Part shown: positions 8,708 through 16,385 of the stretch, piece by piece
How positions within the stretch are numbered: the stretch's first letter is position 1
Layout of the letters: the number at the start of each line of letters is the position of its first letter
NCBI GenBank assembly: GCA_048265185.1
Contig: JBLXBZ010000002.1
Span: 62,001-126,000 of the forward strand
Source: JBLXBZ01 sp048265185
Lineage (GTDB): Bacteria; Pseudomonadota; Alphaproteobacteria; Rhizobiales; Stappiaceae
DNA: 64,000 nucleotides
Direction: 5' to 3'
Program-made: the position numbers and the translations under genes
Notes under the pieces: model-generated
Told to the model about the DNA's origin: nothing
The model's database searches: none
Seen by the model: the letters and a program-made list of their open reading frames with translations, nothing else

Positions 8708-9154
8708 GGTCGCAATCTCCTCTAACGTTAATCTTCACTGTTGGCTTTTCAGGCTGTGAAGCCTTTCCTCCAAAAAACATAACTTCAATGATAGAAGCAA
8801 TAGTTTTAAAGTCTATGATATCACAAATCTCGCAAAATTATGTCTTTTTCTCCAAGCAATTTTGAATTGGCGAGCCAAATTCAACCTGAAGAGGTTAGGT
8901 GCGAGTCGCCCGCCTTAGGCATCATGAGTCGAAGCCTATCGTTTCGCTCATCATTATACGCCTAAAATCTTTTAAACCTTACGATAAGTCAACATAATTC
9001 CGACTTCCCTCATGCTTGCGGCAAGAAACACCATCCTGCCGTCGCCTGCTTAGATTAAAGCGCACGAGCACACGTTTACTATGTAGGTTATTTTTTTAAA
9101 TTTCCAAATAAATCTCCTTTGTAGCTTTGTGTGTAATTGTAGAGGAGTGAAGAA
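8708..9154. other. AT-rich divergent intergenic region
   Basis: About 450 bases between infC (minus) and the PPxY-protein gene (plus). The composition is clearly more AT-rich than the flanks. It must carry promoters for both directions, but I cannot assign -35/-10 boxes with confidence. No RNA gene or repeat recognised. Confidence 0.4.
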
Positions 9155-9946
9155 ATGGATGTTGGTTCAAACGCCTCACATGCGAGAAATTGCAATGGTC
9201 GGATTGGACGTGACAGCTCCTCCTCGTCTAGTTCTTCTGCTTCGCCACATTTCACGACGCCTGAATCCGCGACTACGCCTGCAAGTTTAACGTCCTCTGA
9301 TGAAAACATTTTTCATAATAACGACTTAGGAAGTCGGCGGAGCCCAAGAAGTGGCCGATTTGGCAATGCGGCAAACAGTTCAGTTGTTGGTGGCGCGGCG
9401 GCTTCAATGTCGTTGCTTCACGGGGCGATCTCAGGAGAAGGGACGTATGACGCTAACATCCAGGACGCTGAATCGGCGTTAAGGAGACTTATGGTTCGAG
9501 TGCGAGACACTCCCCGAGACACTCCCTATGAGGGCTCCCGCTCTTATGGGAATTTTGAGTCGAACAGGGAGAGGGGGGACAGTGTTTTCACTCAAGGTAG
9601 AGGTGCGGTTAGCGAGCCGCCGATTATGCCCGAGGCTCCCGCCACAGCGTCATATTCGGGGTTGGGCTTGGCGCTCTCATCCGCTTTTGCGTCGGGCGGA
9701 AGGTCTACGCCGCCTTTTGCGCACTCAGCCTTTCAGGCCGCGCAAGTGGGCAGCTCGCTTTCGTGGGGTGGGTCGCCCCCCTTCTATGATGAGGCTGTAT
9801 CGGGTCATGAGCTGCAAGATCTATTTGGGTCGCCACCACCTTACTTTTCTCTAGATTCATTTGGGGCGCCGCCGCCGTACTCTTCTATTTTTCGTCAATC
9901 GCAGTCGTCGTCCGTTTCATCGTTATCAGAGGCGTCTGAATCCTAG
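9155..9946 (+). CDS. Ser/Gly-rich, probably disordered protein with three PPxY motifs
   Basis: 263 residues, of a family I do not recognise. The ATG follows GAGGAG by about 8 bases. Residues 1-50 are rich in Ser and Thr (eight Ser in a row at 21-28), without a signal peptide or membrane segment. A short helical patch may exist at about 102-117. Repeats include RDTPRDTP at 117-124. The C-terminal third carries PPFY (208-211), PPPY (227-230) and PPPY (239-242), each preceded by G-S or G-A, and ends in a Ser-rich tail. PPxY is the ligand of eukaryotic WW domains, as in NEDD4-family ubiquitin ligases, and is rarely clustered in bacterial proteins. Together with the Ser/Thr-rich N-terminus, this would fit a secreted effector acting in a eukaryotic host. 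That is inference: no secretion genes lie in the window. A low-complexity surface protein is the main alternative. Confidence 0.7.
   Translation: MDVGSNASHARNCNGRIGRDSSSSSSSSASPHFTTPESATTPASLTSSDENIFHNNDLGSRRSPRSGRFGNAANSSVVGGAAASMSLLHGAISGEGTYDANIQDAESALRRLMVRVRDTPRDTPYEGSRSYGNFESNRERGDSVFTQGRGAVSEPPIMPEAPATASYSGLGLALSSAFASGGRSTPPFAHSAFQAAQVGSSLSWGGSPPFYDEAVSGHELQDLFGSPPPYFSLDSFGAPPPYSSIFRQSQSSSVSSLSEASES
9503..9526 (+). repeat. Perfect 12-bp tandem duplication inside the PPxY gene
   Basis: The unit CGAGACACTCCC occurs twice back to back (9503-9514, 9515-9526). It encodes RDTPRDTP and keeps the frame, so it looks like a recent in-frame duplication. Confidence 0.9.
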
Positions 9947-10033
9947 AGTTGATGGATTGAGGTGAAGTCTTACCTTTTGTGGCTGCATTTATGTTGTTGG
10001 CGGTTAAAAATGTTACTTGAAGGAGATAAGTTG

Positions 10034-10402
10034 ATGAATCCGTTGAACGCTCTTCAGGACGCGGCGAGGTTAAAAGCCGTTTTTGATGAAATCAAAAAAG
10101 ATCCGGCGACCTTTTTTAAGGAGACTGTGCACAGCTGTGCAAACCGGCCTGTCGCGGGCAAAAAACTCTCCGGAAATTTCGGTTCGCAGCGGCCTTATCG
10201 AGGTTGGCGTAAGGATGGCCATTCTACGCATATTTCAAAGCGTCGTATGGCTAAACAGGCCTCTTCCGGGCGGAAAAGTTCATTTGAACTGCGGAATGAA
10301 TATTTGATGGACTATCTTAAATGCAAGGCTAACGCTTTGGCGCATCGTGAGGGGGCGTTGAAAGAACTGTTGCTCGCCATGAAGAATGGCGGGAAAGGAT
10401 AG
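10034..10402 (+). CDS. Small basic protein of unknown function
   Basis: 122 residues from the ATG at 10034, chosen because AGGAGA lies 7 bases upstream; the open frame extends back to 9962 without a better start. Residues 1-32 look helical (NALQDAARLKAVFDEIKKDP), 35-85 are basic and Gly/Ser-rich with two clusters of Arg/Lys (SKRRMAK, GRKSS), and 85-118 form a second helical part ending ELLLAMKNGG. There is no signal peptide or membrane helix. It lies 87 bases downstream of the PPxY gene on the same strand and may share its transcript. It is too basic to resemble a typical acidic type III chaperone; nucleic-acid or membrane binding is possible but unproven. Confidence 0.65.
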   Translation: MNPLNALQDAARLKAVFDEIKKDPATFFKETVHSCANRPVAGKKLSGNFGSQRPYRGWRKDGHSTHISKRRMAKQASSGRKSSFELRNEYLMDYLKCKANALAHREGALKELLLAMKNGGKG

Positions 10403-10418
10403 GCGCCGCCACACGACG

Positions 10419-11918
10419 CTATTGGGCTCCGGATCTCGTTCGGGAGACCGCGTCCCGCCATCCCGATATGAGTTTGTCGCGGCTGGCAGCTTCGAGAGCT
10501 GTTTCAAAGCGCCGGTCCAGGCGCCAGCGCTCCGCGAAAGCGGTTTTGTCAGGCCAGACGCCAGCTTTTTGGCCGGCGAGCCATGCGGCGCCTAGGGCCG
10601 TCGTCTCCAGAATTTTGGGGCGGTCAACAGGCGCCCCGAGAATGTCGGCGAGAAACTGCATTGTCCAGTTGGACGCGGTCATGCCGCCGTCGGCTCGCAA
10701 AACAGTTTCCACGCTTTCTTGCGTTGTCCAGTCCGAACGCATGGCGTCGATTAAATCGTATGTTTGATAGCCAACGCTTTCGAGCGCCGCGCGGGCGAAG
10801 TCATCTGGTCCGCTGGCGCGGGTCAAACCAAAAATAGCGCCGCGCGCGTCCGGGTCCCAATGGGGCGCGCCCAAGCCAACGAAGGCGGGAACCAGATAGA
10901 GGCGATTCTCTGGATCGGAATTTTGCGCCAGAGTCTGGGTTTCTGAAGCGTCGCTGATGATTTTCAAGGAATCGCGCAGCCACTGCACGACGGCGCCGGC
11001 GACAAAAATTGACCCTTCCAGCGCATATGTTGTTTTTCCATTCAATCGATAAGCAACGGTGGTGAGCAGTCGGTTTTGCGAGGCGACGGGTTCCGAACCC
11101 GTATTAAGCAAGGCGAAACATCCGGTCCCATAGGTGGACTTGATCATTCCCGGTTCGAAACAGGCTTGTCCGATAGACGCAGCCTGCTGGTCTCCCGCCA
11201 CTCCAAGAATGGGAAGCTGCGCGCCGAATAGCGTTTCGCTGGTCACGCCAAATTCATCCGCGCAATCTTTGACTTGTGGGAGCATGGCCATGGGAATGCT
11301 CAATAGGGCGCAGAGATCTTTATCCCAGCAGTTTTCGTGTATGTTATAAAGGAGGGTTCTAGACGCGTTGGTGGCGTCCGTTACGTGGGACTTTCCTTCC
11401 GTCAGACGCCAAATCAACCATGTGTCCACGGTGCCGAACAGCAATTCTCCCTTTTCAGCCTTGGCGCGGGCGTCTGGAACCTTATCAAGTATCCACGCCA
11501 GTTTCGTGCCGGAGAAATAGGGGTCAAGCAATAGGCCCGTCTTGCCGCTGACGAGCGGTTCATGGCCGGCGGCCTTTAGCTGCGCGCATAACTCGGACGT
11601 GCGGCGATCTTGCCAGACGATGGCGTTATAGATCGGACGTCCCGTGGATTTCTCCCAAACCACGGTGGTTTCACGCTGGTTGGTGATGCCGATGGCGGAA
11701 ATCGCGTGGGCGCCGCCCTCAAGGTCGCTCAGAGCTTGACGACATACGTTGACGGTTGAGGTCCATAGATCTTCTGGGTCGTGCTCCACCCAACCGGAAT
11801 GAGGGAAGTGCTGGGGAAACTCTTGCTGACCTGTGGCGGCGATTTGAAAATCAGCATTGAAAACAATCGCCCGACTTGAGGTCGTTCCTTGATCAATGGC
11901 GAGAATATTGCCGCTCAT
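10419..11918 (-). CDS. glpK: Glycerol kinase
   Basis: 499 residues, the usual length. Phosphorylates glycerol to sn-glycerol-3-phosphate in the cytoplasm, trapping it for glycolysis or lipid synthesis. The FGGY-family N-terminal phosphate loop DQGTTSSRAIVF is at residues 8-19, followed by the substrate region TNQRETTVVWEKSTGRPIYN and the C-terminal ATPase fold with RADGGMTASNWTMQFLAD. A GGGGGG Shine-Dalgarno sequence precedes the ATG at 11918. No glpF, glpD or glpR gene is adjacent, so it seems to be a single-gene unit. Confidence 0.97.
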   Translation of the reverse strand: MSGNILAIDQGTTSSRAIVFNADFQIAATGQQEFPQHFPHSGWVEHDPEDLWTSTVNVCRQALSDLEGGAHAISAIGITNQRETTVVWEKSTGRPIYNAIVWQDRRTSELCAQLKAAGHEPLVSGKTGLLLDPYFSGTKLAWILDKVPDARAKAEKGELLFGTVDTWLIWRLTEGKSHVTDATNASRTLLYNIHENCWDKDLCALLSIPMAMLPQVKDCADEFGVTSETLFGAQLPILGVAGDQQAASIGQACFEPGMIKSTYGTGCFALLNTGSEPVASQNRLLTTVAYRLNGKTTYALEGSIFVAGAVVQWLRDSLKIISDASETQTLAQNSDPENRLYLVPAFVGLGAPHWDPDARGAIFGLTRASGPDDFARAALESVGYQTYDLIDAMRSDWTTQESVETVLRADGGMTASNWTMQFLADILGAPVDRPKILETTALGAAWLAGQKAGVWPDKTAFAERWRLDRRFETALEAASRDKLISGWRDAVSRTRSGAQ

Positions 11919-11943
11919 TCTGTCCCCCCTAGCGTGTTTTTAC

Positions 11944-11962
11944 TCAATCATTGTTTGATTGA
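11944..11962. promoter_or_regulatory. Inverted repeat upstream of glpK, candidate operator
   Basis: TCAATCA and TGATTGA, separated by TTGTT, form a perfect 7-bp inverted repeat 26 bases upstream of the glpK start. The position fits a repressor site. The regulator is unknown. Confidence 0.35.
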
Positions 11963-12053
11963 TTGTTTATGATCTCACGCTAACCGAACCAAGGTGAAGA
12001 TGAAATGAAAAAAATCGAAATTTAGCGATTTGGCCGTCATCTGAGGAAAACGC

Positions 12054-12085
12054 CACAAGGCCCGCGACACGTCGCGGGCCTTGTG
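12054..12085 (-). terminator. Strong hairpin between glpK and the chemoreceptor gene
   Basis: A perfect 14-bp stem (CACAAGGCCCGCGA with its complement, loop CACG). On the minus strand GCGTTTTCC follows, so it probably terminates the chemoreceptor transcript that ends at 12135. Confidence 0.65.
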
Positions 12086-12134
12086 GGTGTGTAAATAAAA
12101 GCCTTCAGCGGTCTTGGAAGAGGCCGCGATAAAT

Positions 12135-13823
12135 TTAGGCGGCGCGGACCTTTCGAAGAAATTCTTCCATTGACGATTGCAGGCGTTCGGAGCGCTGGAA
12201 CAGGTCAGTGACGGCGAGGCGCATTTCCGCGCTTAGGTCGCCCGTCTGATTGGCGGAGCCGCTGACTTCATTGATCGCATGGCTTACTTCCCGCGTGCCG
12301 GCGGCGGCTTCATTGACGTTGCGCGCGATTTCGCCGGTGGCGGCGTTTTGCTCTTCCGCCGCCGCCGCCATTGCGTTGGAGCGTTCGGCGATGGTCTTGA
12401 CCATTTTTGACACGCTGTCGGTGGCCTCAATAGACAGATCCGCCGCGGTTTGCATTTCTGCGATTTGGCGGCCAATTTCTTCCGTAGCCTTTGACGTTTG
12501 CTCCGCCAGGGCCTTCACTTCGGTGGCCACGACGGCGAAACCGCGTCCGGCGTCTCCCGCTCTCGCCGCCTCGATCGTGGCGTTAAGGGCGAGAAGATTG
12601 GTTTGCTCCGCGATGTCATTGATCAGTTTCGTAACGTCGCCAATTTTACCCACGACGTTATTGAGTTGACTTACGGCCTGATTGGTTCGTTCAACTTCAC
12701 GCTCCGCGTCGTTGGCGATGGAAGAAGAGGCGTGGATCTGATTGTTGATCTCTTGAATCGAGGCGGATAGCTCTTCCGTGGCGCTGGCGACTGTTTGCAC
12801 GTTTGTGGTCGCTTGCTCGGCCGAGCTGGAGACGGTTAGGGATTGATTTGTGGTGTCTGCGGAAATGGTGGCAAGTCCCGTAGCGGTGGCGTCCAGTTGC
12901 TGCGAGGCGGCGATGATTTCCGATGAGATCGTCATGACGGTGGCTTCGAACTCATTGGCGACTTTTTCCATTTCGGCGCGCTTTTGCGTTTCGTTGCGAA
13001 TGCGGTCTTCTTCCGTCTGTCGTTCGAGTTCCGTCGTGCGGATGAGGTTCTCGCGAAATACCCGCAGCGCCTGCCCCATCTGACCGATTTCGTCTTTACG
13101 CGCGTCATTCTCCAAAGCGACGTTGATGTCGCCGTTGGCGAGGGCGGCGGTGATTTCGGACAGGCGTGAAAGCGGTCTGGAGACGAGAGTGAAGTTGAGA
13201 TAGCCAAGCAGGACCGCAAAGAACGCCATGACGACAGCGCTGACCAGAGAGATTGTCACAACCAGCCCGAGCGCCGATTGTTGAGCGCCCTCAAGCGTGG
13301 TCTGGCGATCAGCCAACTGGGTGAGGAGATTGGTCTTTTGCTCTTTGAAAGTTTCAATTGCCTGCGAGCTTTTCCCCGTGACTTCAATGGCTTTCGCCAG
13401 ATCAACCGTTTTGGGGTCGCGCATGAGTAGAATTTGCCGCGAAGCGAAGGTGGATAGCCAGTCACGCCAGATTTCTTCCTGACGCGCGATTTGGTCTCCG
13501 CCGAAATCGATGGTCGCCGTATCTTGACGTAAGACGTTGAAATCTTCTTCGATGAGGGCCGTGGCGTCTTCAAAGCGCCCCACCCAAACGCGGTTTCCGG
13601 TTAGCAGAAAGTTTTTCAATGCGACGACTTGCTCAAGCACGTGCAATTCGGTCGTGTTCAGATCGCTAATTACTTCGCGGATCTGGCTGTTTTCGCTAAC
13701 AGCCTCGACGGCGTCGTTTGATTTGGTGAAGGTGATGATGCTGGCGGCGAAACTGACAAGCGCCAACAGAGTAAAGGCGATCACGCCTTTTGTCATGACA
13801 GACATATTCTTGAGCATGTTCAT
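12135..13823 (-). CDS. Methyl-accepting chemotaxis protein with short helical sensor
   Basis: 562 residues. Inner-membrane chemoreceptor: first membrane helix at about 13-33, a roughly 155-residue periplasmic helical domain resembling CHASE3/4HB types (TTELHVLEQVVALKNFLLTG), second helix at about 188-212, HAMP (about 210-265), then the cytoplasmic signalling coiled-coil with the hairpin tip EQTNLLALNATIEAARAGDA that contacts CheA and CheW. The C-terminus ends EEFLRKVRAA, with no CheR-docking pentapeptide. The start is ATG 13823 or ATG 13817, the latter better spaced from GGAAG. Its frame begins 11 bases after a gene for a secreted Cache-like protein, which suggests a two-part sensor. Confidence 0.93.
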   Translation of the reverse strand: MNMLKNMSVMTKGVIAFTLLALVSFAASIITFTKSNDAVEAVSENSQIREVISDLNTTELHVLEQVVALKNFLLTGNRVWVGRFEDATALIEEDFNVLRQDTATIDFGGDQIARQEEIWRDWLSTFASRQILLMRDPKTVDLAKAIEVTGKSSQAIETFKEQKTNLLTQLADRQTTLEGAQQSALGLVVTISLVSAVVMAFFAVLLGYLNFTLVSRPLSRLSEITAALANGDINVALENDARKDEIGQMGQALRVFRENLIRTTELERQTEEDRIRNETQKRAEMEKVANEFEATVMTISSEIIAASQQLDATATGLATISADTTNQSLTVSSSAEQATTNVQTVASATEELSASIQEINNQIHASSSIANDAEREVERTNQAVSQLNNVVGKIGDVTKLINDIAEQTNLLALNATIEAARAGDAGRGFAVVATEVKALAEQTSKATEEIGRQIAEMQTAADLSIEATDSVSKMVKTIAERSNAMAAAAEEQNAATGEIARNVNEAAAGTREVSHAINEVSGSANQTGDLSAEMRLAVTDLFQRSERLQSSMEEFLRKVRAA

Positions 13824-13834
13824 CTTCCGCGGTC

Positions 13835-14467
13835 TTATTTCGCCAGGTTCTGGCGACGTTGCAGCTCGGTCAGGTTGACTTCAATCGTGGCGGCGCCAAT
13901 GGGCGTCACACCGTCATCGGCGGTGACTGTTTTGTTGATCTGGGCGCGCCAAATACCGAATTTATCGTCAAATTCCGGTTCGTCGATGAACAAAGCGTCG
14001 GGGCCTTTGGGGAAAGTGTTCTTGAATTTGGCCTCGTCCCCTTGCCAGAAATCGCCGGTGATGGACGACTGGCCGACGTTTAGCCCTTTGTTGTCCATGA
14101 TGAAAACTTCCACAAACAAGCCAACGGACTGCCCTTGAATTCGGGATAGATAGACGGAGAGAGGATTTGAAAGCGTCGCCGCAATTAGAGGCTTGTATAA
14201 TTCCTCACGCTCTCTGACCCATTGAGCGTCGAGCGCATTGATTTTTTCAGCCGTAAGGGGGCCATAACGTTCGTTCTGGGCGTTGATGGAAAGTTTTACG
14301 ATCTCATTATCAAGCCAGCTATCGATGTCTTGCAAAACATCTTCCGTGATGAGCTGGGAAGTGTCAGGAGGCGGCGCGTCAGCGGTTTGCGCAAGTGAGG
14401 ACTGGGTGAACGCAAAAGTCATCGCAGTTGCGAAGACGCTGATGCAGTGCAGCGATGATTTTCTCAC
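13835..14467 (-). CDS. Secreted Cache-like sensor-domain protein, chemoreceptor partner
   Basis: 210 residues from a GTG start at 14467 with GAGGAG 8 bases upstream. A signal peptide covers about 1-27 (ends SSLAQ); there is no membrane helix after it. The mature part starts with a helical stretch (about 40-100). It then shows a PAS/Cache-like beta region: VFIMDNKGLNVGQSSITGDF, GDEAKFKNTF, and FGIWRAQINKTV followed by an IGAATIEVNL strand. This resembles the membrane-distal lobe of Cache sensors in chemoreceptors and kinases, but as a free periplasmic protein. It is 11 bases upstream of the chemoreceptor gene and very likely in its operon. A plausible role is ligand capture or modulation for that receptor; this is inferred from linkage. 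Confidence 0.8.
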   Translation of the reverse strand: MRKSSLHCISVFATAMTFAFTQSSLAQTADAPPPDTSQLITEDVLQDIDSWLDNEIVKLSINAQNERYGPLTAEKINALDAQWVREREELYKPLIAATLSNPLSVYLSRIQGQSVGLFVEVFIMDNKGLNVGQSSITGDFWQGDEAKFKNTFPKGPDALFIDEPEFDDKFGIWRAQINKTVTADDGVTPIGAATIEVNLTELQRRQNLAK

Positions 14468-14641
14468 GGGACGCTCCTCATTAAATTTAGTATGAGGATA
14501 ATTTTGTGAGATTAATATGTAGTAAAATTTATATGTAACTTAATTTTACTGAGAATATCGGGAGATAGTTTTTACTTTGAATAATAAATACATATTATTT
14601 TTGGTGAGTAAAAAATTTATACTCTCTATGGTTTATGCACG

Positions 14642-15520
14642 CTATGGTTTGTTTGTGGCTTTTTTCTCGTTCGAACGGATTTCGGTTAAGGCTATGCGGT
14701 AATTAGGGTATTTCATTTCGTAGCCAAGCTCCTGTCGTAGCCTTGCATTTGAAACCCGCTTATTTTCTCCATAAAAGGAGCGGGCCATGGGGAAGATGTC
14801 CGCGGTTTCAAATGGCGCTTCCGGTGGCGGTTCGACGCCTAATAGGTCGGCTGCGAAGGAAATGACGTCCTGAGGGGGGGCGGGTTCGTCGTCAGTGACG
14901 TTGAATATCCGCGTTGATGGAGCGCTCATGGCGCGTTCAAGACTTCCGGCAATGTCCTCTACGTGAATACGATTGAATACTTGCCCTTGTTTTATCAAAC
15001 GTTTGGCCTTGCGGCTTTTGAGTTTTTCCAGCGCGTTGCGGCCGGGACCATAGATGCCGGACAATCGAAAAATCTGCACAGGAAGCTCATGCGTTTGCGA
15101 AAAATTGAGCCATGCTTCTTCTGCGGCGCGCCTTTGCAGGGAGCGGTTGGAAACAGGCCGGCAGGGCGTGTCCTCATTTACCCATGCGCCGTCGTGATCG
15201 CCATAGACGCCGACGGTTGACAGGTAACCGATCCAATCGGGCTTCGCGGCGGCGATGTGCGCGCCGTGGTGTTCCAATACCGGGTCGTTCGTTTCATTGG
15301 GGGCGATGGAGATGAGGACATGGCTCGCCGCGCGCAAAGCGTTGGCGACGCCTTCTCCAGCTTCTTCGCCATTGAAAATAAAAGGTTCGACGCCCAATTG
15401 GGATAGCGATCTGGCTTTTTCATGCGAGCGCGTGGTTCCGCCGATCCATGCGCACCGTCGTCGCATGTGGTTGACGAAGGCCTTAGAGGAATATCCGACG
15501 CCAAATATGAACAGACGCAT
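14642..15520 (-). CDS. Atypical SDR / NAD(P)-binding epimerase-like protein (YeeZ type)
   Basis: 292 residues. The N-terminal Rossmann motif reads FGVGYSSKAF, typical of the YeeZ-like atypical short-chain dehydrogenases. Further matches are STVGVYGDHDGAWVNE, RLSGIYGPGRNALE and NRIHVEDIAGSLERAM. I do not see the usual catalytic Tyr-x3-Lys at the expected place, which fits atypical SDRs that bind nucleotide without classical catalysis. GGGAG precedes the ATG. It lies 22 bases upstream of the TrmH-family gene on the same strand, with the methyltransferase genes transcribed first. Substrate unknown. Confidence 0.82.
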   Translation of the reverse strand: MRLFIFGVGYSSKAFVNHMRRRCAWIGGTTRSHEKARSLSQLGVEPFIFNGEEAGEGVANALRAASHVLISIAPNETNDPVLEHHGAHIAAAKPDWIGYLSTVGVYGDHDGAWVNEDTPCRPVSNRSLQRRAAEEAWLNFSQTHELPVQIFRLSGIYGPGRNALEKLKSRKAKRLIKQGQVFNRIHVEDIAGSLERAMSAPSTRIFNVTDDEPAPPQDVISFAADLLGVEPPPEAPFETADIFPMARSFYGENKRVSNARLRQELGYEMKYPNYRIALTEIRSNEKKATNKP

Positions 15521-15542
15521 GGTTCACGCTCCCGATTTCAAT

Positions 15543-16385
15543 TTACAGCGCCAATTGCGGGCGTCGGATTTCATAAAGCATAATCCCGGTGGCCACGGCC
15601 AGATTAAGACTGTCGGCTTGTCCAACCTGAGGGATACGCACAAGGTGACTGCAGGTTTGCGCTATCTCCTCAGACAGGCCGGCTTGCTCATTGCCCATAA
15701 GCAAAAGCGTGGCTCCCTCATAGGATAAACTCCGGTAATCAACCGAGCCTTTGAGGTGGGAGCCAACGATCATGCCCGACCATTTCGCCGCCATGGCGTT
15801 GAAGGCGGCGCGCGTCATCTTGATGATTGGAACATGAAAAATTGACCCCATAGTGGCGCGCACCGCCTCGACGGCGAAGGGATCGGTCGTCTCGCCAATG
15901 AGAATAATCCCGGCGGCGCCCACGGCGTCGGCCGTGCGAATGATGGTCCCAAGATTGCCCGGATCGCGGATATGGTCGAGCGCGACCCAAACCGCTTTGC
16001 CGTCATTGACGACAATGGAGGCCTCAGGCGTCTGTTGCTGGTAAACGCCCACCACCATTTGCGGATTTTCACGCCGCGTGATCGCGGTGAGAATGGCGGT
16101 GTTGACCTCAAGGATCAGAGCGCCTTGAGCCTTGGCGGTCGCGGCGGTCTTTTGGGCTATTGGGTTGTCGCGCGCCTCCGGGCCTATGGCTAGATAGCGC
16201 ACTGTCCAGCCCGCCTCTAGCGCGTCGGCGGCGAGCTTCAGGCCCTCCGCCACGAAAAGCCCGGACTGCGCGCGGTGTTTGCGCAGCGCCACCAGACCTT
16301 TGATTTCCTTGACGATCGGGTTTGAATGGGACGTGATTTGCTTCACCGCGCCTTCGCGAATTCGTCCGGTTTCTCCGTTTTTCAT
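15543..16385 (-). CDS. TrmH-family (SPOUT) RNA methyltransferase
   Basis: 280 residues from the ATG at 16385; the open frame runs further upstream but overlaps the preceding gene. The N-terminus carries the substrate-binding motif HSNPIVKEIKGLV. The C-terminal SPOUT knot has DHIRDPGNLGTIIRTADAVG, LLMGNEQAGLS and RIPQVGQADSLNLAVA, which are the three conserved motifs binding S-adenosylmethionine and RNA. It 2'-O-methylates rRNA or tRNA; the exact target cannot be told. Its ATG overlaps the stop of the upstream methyltransferase gene (ATGA), suggesting translational coupling. Confidence 0.92.
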   Translation of the reverse strand: MKNGETGRIREGAVKQITSHSNPIVKEIKGLVALRKHRAQSGLFVAEGLKLAADALEAGWTVRYLAIGPEARDNPIAQKTAATAKAQGALILEVNTAILTAITRRENPQMVVGVYQQQTPEASIVVNDGKAVWVALDHIRDPGNLGTIIRTADAVGAAGIILIGETTDPFAVEAVRATMGSIFHVPIIKMTRAAFNAMAAKWSGMIVGSHLKGSVDYRSLSYEGATLLLMGNEQAGLSEEIAQTCSHLVRIPQVGQADSLNLAVATGIMLYEIRRPQLAL

